In this document: piece after piece, positions 26,625-36,242 of the stretch
How positions within the stretch are numbered: position 1 is the first letter of the stretch
Layout: each line of letters opens with the position of its first letter
From: Bacillus timonensis
Lineage (GTDB): Bacteria; Bacillota; Bacilli; Bacillales; Bacillaceae_L
Direction of reading: 5' to 3'
Length of the DNA: 64,000 nt
Assembly: GCF_000285535.1 (NCBI RefSeq)
Contig: NZ_HE610985.1
Span: 472,691 to 536,690, forward strand
Program-made: the position numbers and the translations under genes
Notes under the pieces: model-generated
The model's database searches: none
What the model was told of the DNA's origin: nothing
What the model saw: only the letters and a program-made list of their open reading frames with translations

Positions 26625-27129
26625 AACTTTAAGTAGCTTTGCTTCTGGGCTTTTACTTGCTGCCGCGGTATGTGCAATCGTATATTTTACAGGACCTCAA
26701 CAAGCAACGAGTACAAAAGCTGAAGAAAAACCAACTGTTGAAGAACTAAAGAGCCTACTTGCAGCAGAAGGGTATGTAGTCCACACTGAAGAAGAGTGGA
26801 ACAACGCGGTTGCTGAAGCCAAGAAATCAAATGAAAAAGTTTCAGAGCAACCAAAAGAAGAAGCAAAACCAGAAGTGAAGGAAGAAAAGAAAGAAGAACC
26901 AGCTAAACCAGTTGTCAATAAAACGACTATAACTGTTTCAGAAGGTATGACAAGCTATGAGGTGGGTAAAGCACTTATTTCAGCTAAAATCATTAGTGGC
27001 GATGCTTGGGATTTTGCAAATTTAGTTGAGAAAAAAGGAGTAGCTAAATACTTAAAGCTTGGAACATACGAAATTAACAGCGATATGACAACAGACGAAA
27101 TCATCTCCACTATCTTTAATAAAAAATAA
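26614..27129 (+). CDS. Membrane protein with orphan MltG-type LysM-like domain
   Basis: The 171-residue protein has an N-terminal membrane segment (about 6-27), an acidic-lysine linker rich in EEKKEEPAKP (75-105), and a C-terminal domain (TSYEVGKALISAKIISG to DEIISTIF). That domain matches the LysM-like N-terminal domain of the endolytic transglycosylase MltG/YceG; the catalytic domain is absent. It may bind peptidoglycan or recruit division or envelope partners. ATG 26614 follows AAGGGAGA and overlaps the preceding gene. Confidence 0.75.
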   Translation: MTAKTLSSFASGLLLAAAVCAIVYFTGPQQATSTKAEEKPTVEELKSLLAAEGYVVHTEEEWNNAVAEAKKSNEKVSEQPKEEAKPEVKEEKKEEPAKPVVNKTTITVSEGMTSYEVGKALISAKIISGDAWDFANLVEKKGVAKYLKLGTYEINSDMTTDEIISTIFNKK

Positions 27130-27131
27130 AT

Positions 27132-27183
27132 AAACGAAAAAGACCAAATCCAAGATTAACGGGTTTGGTCTTTTTCGTTTTTG
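27132..27183 (+). terminator. Strong terminator
   Basis: AACGAAAAAGACCAAATCC pairs with GGTTTGGTCTTTTTCGTT, one of the longest stems in the window, followed by T-run. Confidence 0.85.
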
Positions 27184-27421
27184 TGAAACTTTGCGTGAAA
27201 CAAGAAAAGTCGAGCCGTGACATGCACAAAATGTAGGCGTTTCTCACAAAAAGGAGACAATTGTTATCATTTTAGCTTTGCTTACATAGTATAGAATATA
27301 AATTAATATTAAAATTAATTTATTAATTTGGTAAATGACCTAAATAAATTAGGTGTGTTTTATAAATATGATTTCTGTCAAGAATGAATGTATAGTAAAT
27401 AAGCTAATGGGGTGATACGAA

Positions 27422-28435
27422 ATGTATACCAATAAAGCAATTCAGGTTCTTGACCGTATGCGTTTATCAAATGGTGCTTATACAGCAAGTTTATCAAATG
27501 ATTATAGCTATGTGTGGATTCGAGATATAGTATATACAGTTCTGCCATTTATTAATGAACCATCTGAGAGATATGCAAAGGCCTATCATGCTTTATTTGA
27601 TATGTTTAAGACTTATGAATGGAAAATTGATATCCATCGGAAAAAGAAGCCAATTTATCTGTTTGAATATATCCATTCACGGTATTCTACAGATTTAAAG
27701 GAGATGCCTGTTGAATGGGGGCATGCCCAAAATGATGCGATTGGCGCGTTTTTATGGGGTGTTGGTGAAGGGTATCGCTTAGGACAAAAGGTAATCCGTG
27801 ACAAAAAAGATATTGAAATTATTCAAAAGCTCGTTGACTATCTTGAATGCTTACAATATTGGCAAGCAAAAGACAATGGCATGTGGGAAGAAAACATGGA
27901 AGTCCACGCTTCAAGTATAGGTGCTTGTGTTGCTGGCTTAAACGCGGTAAAAATTTTGGTCAATGTAAAAGATGACCTTATCAAAAAAGGGGAAGAAGCC
28001 CTCCGAAATTTATTACCTCGTGAAAGCGAAACAAAAAATACCGACCTTGCACTTCTTTCACTTGTATTCCCATACCGAGTTGTTGACCGTGATACTGCAA
28101 TTAAGATTGTTGAAACCGTTTCCTCAAAATTAGAGCGCACATATGGTGTCATTCGCTATGAAAACGATCAGTATTATAATGAGGGAAGTGAGGCAGAGTG
28201 GTGCTTTGGTTTCCCTTGGCTAGGTCTTTGTTATCTTGAATTAGGTCAATTTAATAAAGCCAGTGAATATATAGAAAAAACGAAGCGTATCGTGCCTGAT
28301 AATTGGGAGGTTCCTGAGCTCTATGTAGGTGGAACAAATAGGCCAAATGGAAACACCCCATTAGCATGGTCAGTCGCAATGTCCTATATTTTCCTCACGA
28401 AGATTGAAGATATGGCACAACAAAAAATATCTTAA
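27422..28435 (+). CDS. GH15-like glucosidase/glucoamylase-related protein
   Basis: The 337-residue protein has an (alpha/alpha)6-barrel pattern of the GH15 family: YVWIRDIVYT (substrate-binding Trp-Arg-Asp), WGHAQNDAIGAFLW, GMWEENMEVHASSIG (candidate acid Glu) and EAEWCFGFPWLGL. It lies just upstream of the glycogen operon, which lacks glgP, so it may take part in glycogen or maltodextrin breakdown. No signal peptide is seen. GGGGTGA precedes the ATG. Confidence 0.8.
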   Translation: MYTNKAIQVLDRMRLSNGAYTASLSNDYSYVWIRDIVYTVLPFINEPSERYAKAYHALFDMFKTYEWKIDIHRKKKPIYLFEYIHSRYSTDLKEMPVEWGHAQNDAIGAFLWGVGEGYRLGQKVIRDKKDIEIIQKLVDYLECLQYWQAKDNGMWEENMEVHASSIGACVAGLNAVKILVNVKDDLIKKGEEALRNLLPRESETKNTDLALLSLVFPYRVVDRDTAIKIVETVSSKLERTYGVIRYENDQYYNEGSEAEWCFGFPWLGLCYLELGQFNKASEYIEKTKRIVPDNWEVPELYVGGTNRPNGNTPLAWSVAMSYIFLTKIEDMAQQKIS

Positions 28436-28458
28436 AAAGCTGCGTAAGCAGCTTTTTT
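28434..28458 (+). terminator. Terminator after GH15-like gene
   Basis: AAAAAGCTGC-GTAA-GCAGCTTTTTT forms a compact hairpin starting at the stop codon. Confidence 0.85.
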
Positions 28459-28870
28459 GCATTTTTATATTCGTTTTTACTAGACCATTTGAATTATGGT
28501 GCACAAATTTTTCTAGGATAATAATACAATAGGTATCTGTACCCGAATTTACATTATTTTGCAATATCAAATTTTTGGGCAAAAATGTAAAAATCTTATA
28601 TAAATCAACACTATTTTGTAAACGGTTACATATTTTTGATAAAAAATATTCTCATTAAAATAACAATTTTCTGTGTATTCTACCTTATTTGACAATAAAA
28701 AACATTATTCGCCAAAGGAATATTTCTGCATGGAGACGAATTAAGATAGTAAAGTGAAAAAGTAATACCAGACTATTGTTTTATTCTTATTTTTATCATT
28801 TCATACAAACGTCGTAAGTTTTTGGTATTACATATATTCTCTTTACATATAACAAAAGGAGGATAACATC
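28459..28870 (+). other. Long leader/promoter region of the glycogen operon
   Basis: This 412-bp AT-rich region has a perfect cre (28617-28630). CATACAAA at 28802-28809 resembles a sigma-E -10 box (CATACAAT), as would fit the sporulation control known for B. subtilis glg, but the -35 is poor and I hold this only loosely. Nothing else is recognised. Confidence 0.4.
28617..28630 (+). promoter_or_regulatory. Perfect cre site (CcpA)
   Basis: TGTAAACGGTTACA fits every position of TGWAANCGNTNWCA and is nearly palindromic. It lies 241 bp before glgB. Confidence 0.75.
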
Positions 28871-30814
28871 TTGAATTCAATCAGTGAAAAAAAGTCTGAA
28901 CTTTTGCCAAGTGAATTCGACTTATATTTATTTCACGAAGGAACCTTATTAGAAGGTTATAACATGCTTGGTTCACATGTCTTGTCCTTTCAAGGTAAAG
29001 AAGGTGTAAGGTTTTCCGTTTGGGCACCTCATGCCAAATCCGTTTCAGTCGTTGGCGATTTTAATAATTGGGAAGGTAGCTCACACCCCCTTAAAATGAT
29101 TCCGAATCATGGTGTGTGGGTAGGATTTATCCCAGGTCTAAAAGAAGGTGATCTTTATAAATATGAAATCACAAATGCAAATGGTGATAAGAAATTAAAA
29201 GCTGATCCCTACGCATTCTCTTCTGAAGTAAGACCTAATACTGCATCCATAATAACAAGACTTGACCAGTACAAATGGAATGATAAAAAATGGATAAAAA
29301 ATCGCGACAAAGCGGATTCGTACAATAATCCAATGTTGATTTATGAATTACATACTGGTTCTTGGAAAAAGAAAGAAGATGGTAGCTTTTATACATATCG
29401 TGAGCTAGCCGACGAATTGATTGATTATGTTGTTGAACATGGGTTTACACATATTGAATTGATGCCAATAATGGAGCATCCATTTGATTTGTCATGGGGC
29501 TACCAAATAACAGGGTTTTATTCGGTAACCAGTAGACATGGTGGTCCTTCAGACTTTATGTATTTTGTGGATCAATGTCATCAAAAAGGCATTGGTGTCA
29601 TACTTGATTGGGTTCCTGTACATTTCTGCCGTGACGAGCACGGACTCGGCAAATTTGATGGAACTCCTCTTTATGAGCCAACTGACTCAAAACGAGCTGA
29701 CCGACCATTATGGGGGACGTATAGTTTTGATTTTACAAAAATGGAGATTCATAGTTTTTTATTATCAAATCTTGTTTTTTGGATGGATATGTACCATATT
29801 GATGGCTTTCGAATCGACGCCGTATCTTCATTAATTTACCTCAACCACGACAACCCGCAACAAGAAAAGCTATTTAATCAATTTGGTGGCGAAGAAAATT
29901 TGGAGGCAATCGAATTTATTAAAAAAGCCAATGAAGCCATTTTCAAACGATATCCAGGTGTGTTAATGATTGCAGAGGAAGCAACTGATTACCCTCTTGT
30001 AACTGCACCAACTTCTGAAGGTGGATTAGGCTTTAATTATAAATGGAATATGGGCTGGGTAAATGACGTTCTAACATACATGCGTCTGCACCCGTCTGAC
30101 AGATGTTATCATCATAATTTATTAACCTTTTCCTTCTTCTATGCATTTTCAGAAAATTTTGTTTTACCTTTTTCACATGATGATGTTGTTCACGGGAAAA
30201 AATCCCTCTTAGATAAAATGCCCGGTGATTACTGGCAGAAGTTTGCAAATCTACGATTACTATATGGATACTTGATGACCCATCCTGGAAAAAAACTGCT
30301 CTTTATGGGTGGCGAGTTTGGCCAATTTTCCGAATGGAAAGAGCTGGAGGAACTAGATTGGATGCTTCTAGACTATGATTCTCACAGTAAGCTTCAGGCA
30401 TATTTCAAAGAACTTCAACATTTTTACCTTATGGATTCTAGTCTTTGGAGGCAGGATCATGAACAAGATGGCTTCGAATGGATTGACCCAGATAACCATG
30501 AGCAATCTGTCATTACATTTATGAGACATGGAAAACGCAAGGGTGATTATTCAATCATCGTTTGTAACTTTTCAACAGAAGTCTATGACAATTATCGTAT
30601 TGGTGTCCCATCAACTGGGAGTTATATAGAATTATTTAATAGTGATTCAGTGGAATTTGGGGGATCTGGTCAGATTAACACAGCTGCTATTACCGTTGAT
30701 AAGACACCAGCACATAACCAACCCTATAGCATGACAATTAAAGTTCCACCTTTAGCAATTAGTATCTATAGAAAAGAGACAAAAAAGAGAAAAAGAGGTG
30801 TCGTCAAAAAATGA
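28871..30814 (+). CDS. glgB: 1,4-alpha-glucan branching enzyme GlgB
   Basis: The 647-residue GH13 enzyme makes alpha-1,6 branches in glycogen. A CBM48 domain ([20 protein letters not shown]) precedes the barrel, with nucleophile Asp in [10 protein letters not shown], acid Glu in [10 protein letters not shown], and SHDDVVHGK. The start is TTG, 8 bases after AAAGGAGGA; no in-frame ATG fits. It overlaps glgC by 4 bases (ATGA), so the operon is translationally coupled. Confidence 0.95.
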   Translation: MNSISEKKSELLPSEFDLYLFHEGTLLEGYNMLGSHVLSFQGKEGVRFSVWAPHAKSVSVVGDFNNWEGSSHPLKMIPNHGVWVGFIPGLKEGDLYKYEITNANGDKKLKADPYAFSSEVRPNTASIITRLDQYKWNDKKWIKNRDKADSYNNPMLIYELHTGSWKKKEDGSFYTYRELADELIDYVVEHGFTHIELMPIMEHPFDLSWGYQITGFYSVTSRHGGPSDFMYFVDQCHQKGIGVILDWVPVHFCRDEHGLGKFDGTPLYEPTDSKRADRPLWGTYSFDFTKMEIHSFLLSNLVFWMDMYHIDGFRIDAVSSLIYLNHDNPQQEKLFNQFGGEENLEAIEFIKKANEAIFKRYPGVLMIAEEATDYPLVTAPTSEGGLGFNYKWNMGWVNDVLTYMRLHPSDRCYHHNLLTFSFFYAFSENFVLPFSHDDVVHGKKSLLDKMPGDYWQKFANLRLLYGYLMTHPGKKLLFMGGEFGQFSEWKELEELDWMLLDYDSHSKLQAYFKELQHFYLMDSSLWRQDHEQDGFEWIDPDNHEQSVITFMRHGKRKGDYSIIVCNFSTEVYDNYRIGVPSTGSYIELFNSDSVEFGGSGQINTAAITVDKTPAHNQPYSMTIKVPPLAISIYRKETKKRKRGVVKK

Positions 30815-31965
30815 GGTCAAAGAAGTGGATTGCAGTTGTATTAGCAGGTGGTCAAGGGTCAAGATTGGGGGAATTAACAACAACCCTTGCCAAACCCGCT
30901 GTTCCGTTTGGTGGAAAATACCGAATTATTGATTTTCCTTTAAGTAATTGTACTCATTCAGGTATTGATACTGTTGGTGTCATTACTCAATATCGCCCAC
31001 ATGTACTCAATAATTATGTAAGCAATGGGCGTCCTTGGGATCTTGACCGGAACAATGGGGGTGTAACCGTCCTTCCGCCATACCTCGGAAAGAATGGTGG
31101 AGATTGGTACAAAGGAACTGCCAACGCAGTCTACCAGAACATCCATTATATTGAGCAATATGACCCGGAATATGTCCTCATTTTATCTGGAGATCATATT
31201 TACAAAATGGATTATAGTAAGATGCTCCGTTTCCACTTGGAAAAAGATGCTGCAGCCACAATTGCAGTAATTGAAGTACCATGGGCAGAAGCAAGTCGCT
31301 TTGGGATTATGAATACAAATGACGAAAAGAAAATTGTTGAATTTGATGAAAAACCTGCGAATCCAAAAAGCAATTTAGCGTCAATGGGCATTTACTTGTT
31401 CAAATGGAAGTTATTAAAAAAATATTTAACCGAAGACGAATTGAACCTTCATTCTTCAAACGATTTTGGGAAGGACATTATCCCTAAATTACTTGAAGAC
31501 AATAATACTTTATATGCATACCAGTTTGATAGTTATTGGAAGGATGTTGGTACAATCGAAAGTCTATGGGAAGCACATATGGACTTATTAGATGATGCTC
31601 CTGGCTTTGATTTACACGATCCTAGCTGGCCATTCTTTACGGGAATCGCGACTCATCCACCACAATATATATCACCAGCGGCAGATATTGCTCAGTCACT
31701 GATTAATGAGGGCTGTATTGTACAAGGAACAGTTGACCATTCGGTTCTCTCTTACAATGTAAAGGTTGGAGAAAATTCGAGGATTAAAGACTCTGTTATC
31801 ATGCCAAATGTTCAAATTGGCAAAAATGTGACTATTCACAAAGCCATTATCGCAAGTGATTTATGTATTCCAGATGGAGCACATATTGGTTCAGATGCCC
31901 CGGACGCTGCCATTACATTAGTCGGAGATGAAAGCAGTGTAAGACCTTTAACGGTAAGTAAATAA
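30811..31965 (+). CDS. glgC: Glucose-1-phosphate adenylyltransferase GlgC
   Basis: The 384-residue enzyme makes ADP-glucose for glycogen. The nucleotide motif [16 protein letters not shown] is intact, as are [19 protein letters not shown] and the [15 protein letters not shown] stretch. A left-handed beta-helix C terminus follows. In Bacillus it works as a heteromer with GlgD encoded next. Confidence 0.95.
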   Translation: MRSKKWIAVVLAGGQGSRLGELTTTLAKPAVPFGGKYRIIDFPLSNCTHSGIDTVGVITQYRPHVLNNYVSNGRPWDLDRNNGGVTVLPPYLGKNGGDWYKGTANAVYQNIHYIEQYDPEYVLILSGDHIYKMDYSKMLRFHLEKDAAATIAVIEVPWAEASRFGIMNTNDEKKIVEFDEKPANPKSNLASMGIYLFKWKLLKKYLTEDELNLHSSNDFGKDIIPKLLEDNNTLYAYQFDSYWKDVGTIESLWEAHMDLLDDAPGFDLHDPSWPFFTGIATHPPQYISPAADIAQSLINEGCIVQGTVDHSVLSYNVKVGENSRIKDSVIMPNVQIGKNVTIHKAIIASDLCIPDGAHIGSDAPDAAITLVGDESSVRPLTVSK

Positions 31966-31989
31966 ATATTACACGAGGAGCGATTGAGA

Positions 31990-33096
31990 TTGGAACGAGT
32001 AATTGGCGTAATTAATTTAGTTAATGATAAACAATATTTAAAAGAGTTAACACAGCATCGTTGTTTGGCAGCTGTACCATTCGGAGGAAGATATCGATTA
32101 ATCGACTTTACCATGTCCAATTTTATTAACGCCCAAATTAAAAAAGTAGGGGTTTTCACCAAGGACAAATATCGTTCAATCATGGATCATCTCGGTAATG
32201 GGAAGGAGTGGGACCTTGATCGACGAAATGGGGGATTGTTTATTTTGCCTCCAGTCCATCCAGACAAAAGTATTGTTGGTGACGTTCAGCAATTTTATGA
32301 TCACCTTGAATTTTTCCAGCGTTCCCATGAAGACACTGTGATATTATCACCTGGTCATCATGTCTACAAAATTAATTTTAATGAGGTCATTAAATGCCAT
32401 AGAGAGAGTGGGGCAGACCTTACAGTCGTGTATAAGGACTATGACGGGGAGCCTGTCGACAAACCCATCTATCACAAATGCATCTTAAATGCTGAAGATA
32501 CATTAACTAATCTAGAACTCTATACATCTCCAAACCAGGGTGACCCTGTTTGTACGGAAACTTTTGTGTTTTCCAAGAAAGTATTAATTGAACTCATTAC
32601 AAAATGCTATGAAAATGGGGAATTTAATTTTATTCGAGATGTAGTAAAAGCAAATTTACAACGTCTAAAAGTAAACAGCTATCATTTTAAAGGGTATATG
32701 CCATTTATTCATTCTATTTCAAGCTATTATAAAACAAATATGGAATTCTTAAACCCACAGGTTACAAAGGAGTTTTTCTTTGATAACTGGGAGATTTATA
32801 CAAAAACAAAGCATGAGCCACCTGTTAAATATTCAACAACCTCAAATGTAAGCAACTCATTAATTGCTAACGGCAGTGATATTGAAGGGACGGTTGAAAA
32901 TAGCATTATCTTCCGGGGTGTAAAAATTCGGAAAGGGGCTACTGTAAAAAACAGCATTATCATGCAAAAAAGCGTTATTGATGAGGGAACATACCTTGAA
33001 AATGTGATAACAGATAAACAAGTAAACATCACATCTGAAAAAGTTATCATTGGGGAGTTTACTCCAACAGTGATAAAAAAAGCAGATATCATCTAA
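31990..33096 (+). CDS. glgD: GlgD, regulatory subunit of ADP-glucose pyrophosphorylase
   Basis: The 368-residue protein resembles GlgC throughout but its N terminus (VIGVINLVNDKQYL) lacks the glycine-rich GGxGxRL nucleotide motif, so it is the non-catalytic partner. LSPGHHVYKINF replaces the catalytic [13 protein letters not shown] at 31990 lies 9 bases after GAGGAG; an in-frame TTG two codons earlier is too close. Confidence 0.92.
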   Translation: MERVIGVINLVNDKQYLKELTQHRCLAAVPFGGRYRLIDFTMSNFINAQIKKVGVFTKDKYRSIMDHLGNGKEWDLDRRNGGLFILPPVHPDKSIVGDVQQFYDHLEFFQRSHEDTVILSPGHHVYKINFNEVIKCHRESGADLTVVYKDYDGEPVDKPIYHKCILNAEDTLTNLELYTSPNQGDPVCTETFVFSKKVLIELITKCYENGEFNFIRDVVKANLQRLKVNSYHFKGYMPFIHSISSYYKTNMEFLNPQVTKEFFFDNWEIYTKTKHEPPVKYSTTSNVSNSLIANGSDIEGTVENSIIFRGVKIRKGATVKNSIIMQKSVIDEGTYLENVITDKQVNITSEKVIIGEFTPTVIKKADII

Positions 33097-33108
33097 TGGG
33101 GGAAAATC

Positions 33109-34545
33109 ATGAATGTATTATTCGCAGCATCAGAATGTGCACCATTCATTAAAACAGGCGGACTAGGGGATGTAATAGGAGCTTTACCAAATGCCCTGCA
33201 ACAGGAAGGTATCCATGTAAATGTGGTCCTTCCGAAATATGGTGATTTGGCAAAAAAATACAAAGAACAGTTAGTTTTAGAGCGCATTATTGAGGTACCC
33301 TTAGGGTGGCGAAGACAATATTGCGGGATTGAAAAATTAGTTTACAACGGCATTAATTATTATTTTTTAGATAATGAATATTATTTTAAACGGTATGGTA
33401 GCTATGGTTTTTATGATGATGGGGAGCGGTTTGCATTCTTCTCGAGAGCGGTGCTGGAAGCAATCCCATATTTAGAGCAAAAGCCAGACATCATTCATTG
33501 TCACGACTGGCAAGCAGGACCGATTCCTCTTTTATTAAAAGCACATTATGAAAACCATCCAGATTATAAAGACATGAAAACCGTTTTTACCATTCATAAT
33601 TTGCGCTATCAAGGTGTATTCCCGAAATCTGTATTAGGAGAATTACTTGATGTAAGTGAGCGTTATTTTCATATAGATGGTGTCGAGTTTTATGGGAATG
33701 TCAGTTATATGAAAGCAGGTTTAGCTTTTGCTGACACTATTACGACGGTAAGTCCAACTTATGCAAATGAAATTCAAACCGCCTATTACGGGGAGCAGTT
33801 GGATGGATTTTTACAAAAACGTAATTTCGAATTACAAGGAATTGTAAATGGGATTGATGATGAAAATTATAATCCCGCTACTGACAAGGCTATTTTTACC
33901 TTTTATGATACGTATGAAGGTAAAATGGAAAATAAACGAGCATTGCAGCAACATCTTGGACTTCCAGTAAACAAAGAAGTCCCGGTTATTTCCATGATTA
34001 CTCGACTTGTAGAACAAAAGGGGATTGACCTCGTTTTACATGTTTTTGAAGAAATCATGAGTCAAAATGTACAATTTGTCTTACTCGGGACAGGTGAGGG
34101 ACATTATGAGGATGCATTCCGCGAATTTGCAAGCAGATACCCAACGAAAGTATCAGCGAATATCTTTTTTGATGAAGCTCTTTCTCGAAAAGTATACGCA
34201 GGTTCCGATATCTTTTTAATGCCATCCCAGTTTGAACCATGCGGAATTGGCCAATTACTTGCATACCGTTACGGCACACTTCCACTTGTCAGAGAAACAG
34301 GTGGACTAAAAGACACGGTTCAACCATACAATGAGTTCACCGAACATGGCAATGGATTTAGCTTTACGAATTACAACGCACATGACATGTTATATACCAT
34401 TGAACGTGCAATTTGGTTTTACCGTTTCCAGCCAAAGAAATGGAGAGAGCTTTCTGAAAAAGCATTAACGCTCGACTTTAGCTGGGAGGCTTCTTCAAAA
34501 GAATATATAAAACTATATGAAAATCTACAATTTTCATTCGTATAA
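33109..34545 (+). CDS. glgA: Glycogen synthase GlgA
   Basis: The 478-residue GT5 enzyme elongates glycogen with ADP-glucose. KTGGLGDV binds ADP, with HDWQAGPIPLLLK, TIHNLRYQG and the C-terminal MPSQFEPCGIGQL where Glu and Cys mark the donor site. It ends the operon at a terminator; glgP, next in B. subtilis, is absent. AATGGGGG precedes the ATG. Confidence 0.95.
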   Translation: MNVLFAASECAPFIKTGGLGDVIGALPNALQQEGIHVNVVLPKYGDLAKKYKEQLVLERIIEVPLGWRRQYCGIEKLVYNGINYYFLDNEYYFKRYGSYGFYDDGERFAFFSRAVLEAIPYLEQKPDIIHCHDWQAGPIPLLLKAHYENHPDYKDMKTVFTIHNLRYQGVFPKSVLGELLDVSERYFHIDGVEFYGNVSYMKAGLAFADTITTVSPTYANEIQTAYYGEQLDGFLQKRNFELQGIVNGIDDENYNPATDKAIFTFYDTYEGKMENKRALQQHLGLPVNKEVPVISMITRLVEQKGIDLVLHVFEEIMSQNVQFVLLGTGEGHYEDAFREFASRYPTKVSANIFFDEALSRKVYAGSDIFLMPSQFEPCGIGQLLAYRYGTLPLVRETGGLKDTVQPYNEFTEHGNGFSFTNYNAHDMLYTIERAIWFYRFQPKKWRELSEKALTLDFSWEASSKEYIKLYENLQFSFV

Positions 34546-34549
34546 GATT

Positions 34550-34578
34550 AACGTTAGGGGCACACCCTAACGTTTTTT
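34550..34578 (+). terminator. Terminator of glg operon
   Basis: AACGTTAGGG pairs with CCCTAACGTT, followed by TTTTTAG. The stop codon of a small minus-strand gene lies in the right arm. Confidence 0.85.
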
Positions 34579-34710
34579 AGCGTTTCTACTTAATTGTGTC
34601 AAGGCAATTCTTCGTAGTGATGAACTACTAAAATCTGTTGGATTTTTCTTTTTCATCCGTTCACGAATGGGATTGGCATTTAAATGTACCTTTTCATCTT
34701 CATTTTCCAT
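34567..34710 (-). CDS. Small basic protein, 47 residues
   Basis: A minus-strand frame of 47 codons starts MENEDEKVHLN and ends LSRNAKKR. GGAGGAAAT is about 10 bases before the ATG. It has an acidic N-terminal stretch, NPIRERMKKKNPT in the middle and a lysine/arginine-rich tail. No known family is recognised. The ribosome binding site and the biased composition support a real gene, but it is short, and its end overlaps the glg terminator. Confidence 0.5.
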   Translation of the reverse strand: MENEDEKVHLNANPIRERMKKKNPTDFSSSSLRRIALTQLSRNAKKR

Positions 34711-34764
34711 CACGGGGATTTCCTCCAATCTTTTATAGAGTTATATTCCCCATATTGAATTTTT

Positions 34765-34929
34765 TTAAATAACAGGATAATAATGTTCATACCGTGGATT
34801 GTAATAGTAAGGTGGTCTTGGTCCAATTTGAGGTAACTCAAAGCTTTGATCAAGATACGATACTTCCACAAGTTCCTTTGTTTCATTTATCAGTAAAAAT
34901 TTCACTTCAGGACTGTAATAATAATTCAT
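34765..34929 (-). CDS. Small Tyr/Pro-rich protein, 54 residues
   Basis: The 54-residue frame begins MNYYYSPEVKFLL and ends YNPRYEHYYPVI. AAGGGGGATG is 8 bases before the ATG; the frame is open upstream but lacks a better start. Tyr and Pro enrichment at both ends recalls spore-associated or surface small proteins, but I do not recognise the family. Confidence 0.55.
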   Translation of the reverse strand: MNYYYSPEVKFLLINETKELVEVSYLDQSFELPQIGPRPPYYYNPRYEHYYPVI

Positions 34930-35082
34930 CAGTTCATCCCCCTTATAAAAATCTCTGTTTAGTCTATTCAATGTATCGCAAAGATGAGCCCGTACTCCTT
35001 TTTAACAGAAAATCAGTCAAGGCACTGTTATGCTTCAACTGACATAGTCTAGAACAAATTGAGTTTTTTAGGAGGTTTGCCT

Positions 35083-36012
35083 ATGTCTCGTTCTAGAGAA
35101 GAAGATAGACAAAATCAAAACTATCCAATGTATCCAAATTACGGAAAAATTACACAGTATAAGGATGTCGCACTAACAGTTCCTGAGCAGCGTCAATTTC
35201 GGCAGCCTGGTGTCGAAAGCATAATGGTACCAAGACCCATTATTGATAATCCCCAATATAAAGGTAGTGGAAAGCTAAAAGGGAAAGTTGCCTTGATTAC
35301 GGGTGGTGATAGTGGAATTGGTGCTGCTTGCGCAATTGCCTTCGCAAAAGAGGGGGCAGATGTAGCGATTTCATATTTAGATGAACACGAAGATGCGAAT
35401 CGAACAAAATCAATAATTGAAGAGCAAGGCCAACGCTGTTTACTCTTACCGGGTGACCTACGTAATAAACAGAAATGCATTGACAATGTTGAGCAGACGG
35501 TTCAGACATTTGGTAAACTTGACATTCTTGTAAACCATGTGGGTATTCAATTCCAACAACTGAGCCTTCTTGATATATCAGATGAACAGTTCGATAATAC
35601 TTTCAAGGTCAATGTATATTCCTATTTTTACACGACAAGAGCAGCGATGAAGCATTTAAAGGCAGGAAGTTCCATTGTCAACACAGCTTCCGTTGTTGCT
35701 TATTACGGAAATGAGCAGTTGATTGATTATTCGATGACGAAAGCAGCAATCGTAGGATTTACTCGTGCCCTTGCCAATAATGTTGTTTCAAAAGGGATTC
35801 GTGTGAATGCTGTAGCTCCTGGCAGAGTCTGGACACCACTGATTCCAGCAAGCTTTTCTGCAGACCAAGTCCCGCTTGCAGGGAATCCGATGGACCGACA
35901 AGCTCAGCCTTTTGAACTTGCCCCAGCCTATGTGTATCTTGCATCTGATGATTCCCGTTTTGTTACTGGCCAAACAATCCATGTTAATGGCGGACAAATA
36001 ACTTCTTCATAA
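35083..36012 (+). CDS. SDR-family oxidoreductase (general stress type)
   Basis: The 309-residue protein has an N-terminal extension of about 60 residues ([11 protein letters not shown] region), then [20 protein letters not shown] for NAD(P), catalytic Ser in NTASVVA, and YSMTKAA with Tyr and Lys. This long form resembles the B. subtilis YhdF/YhxC/YdaD stress-related reductases. AGGAGG lies 7 bases before ATG 35083. The substrate is unknown. I saw no clear sigma-B promoter in front. Confidence 0.85.
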   Translation: MSRSREEDRQNQNYPMYPNYGKITQYKDVALTVPEQRQFRQPGVESIMVPRPIIDNPQYKGSGKLKGKVALITGGDSGIGAACAIAFAKEGADVAISYLDEHEDANRTKSIIEEQGQRCLLLPGDLRNKQKCIDNVEQTVQTFGKLDILVNHVGIQFQQLSLLDISDEQFDNTFKVNVYSYFYTTRAAMKHLKAGSSIVNTASVVAYYGNEQLIDYSMTKAAIVGFTRALANNVVSKGIRVNAVAPGRVWTPLIPASFSADQVPLAGNPMDRQAQPFELAPAYVYLASDDSRFVTGQTIHVNGGQITSS

Positions 36013-36043
36013 AAAAAAGTGATTCATGTGAATCACTTTTTTA
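36011..36043. terminator. Bidirectional terminator
   Basis: AAAAGTGATTCA-TG-TGAATCACTTTT is flanked by A and T runs and separates the SDR from the convergent small gene. Confidence 0.85.
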
Positions 36044-36049
36044 TCATTC

Positions 36050-36184
36050 TTATTTATCATTTTTTATCGGTACATTTTGGGGACGTTTTGGATGTCCTAC
36101 TTTCCCTTCATCATCTGGACCTGTTAAGGTATTTCTTTTATCTAACACTTTACCTGTAAATTCAACTGGGTTGCGATTAGCCAT
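36050..36184 (-). CDS. Small hydrophilic protein, 44 residues
   Basis: The 44-residue frame starts MANRNPVEFTGKV and ends PKRPQNVPIKNDK. GGAGGTGA lies just upstream of the ATG (36184). It is charged with no hydrophobic core, which suggests a disordered, perhaps spore- or stress-related, peptide. Family not recognised. Confidence 0.6.
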   Translation of the reverse strand: MANRNPVEFTGKVLDKRNTLTGPDDEGKVGHPKRPQNVPIKNDK

Positions 36185-36242
36185 GTTATTCACCTCCATT
36201 TCGTTAGGATGGTTCCAAAAATGAAATAACATAACAAAAAAA

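Noticed and set aside
34930-35082. Sigma-B promoter for the stress-type SDR
   Set aside because: I found no GTTTAA-N13/15-GGGTAT pattern in this stretch.
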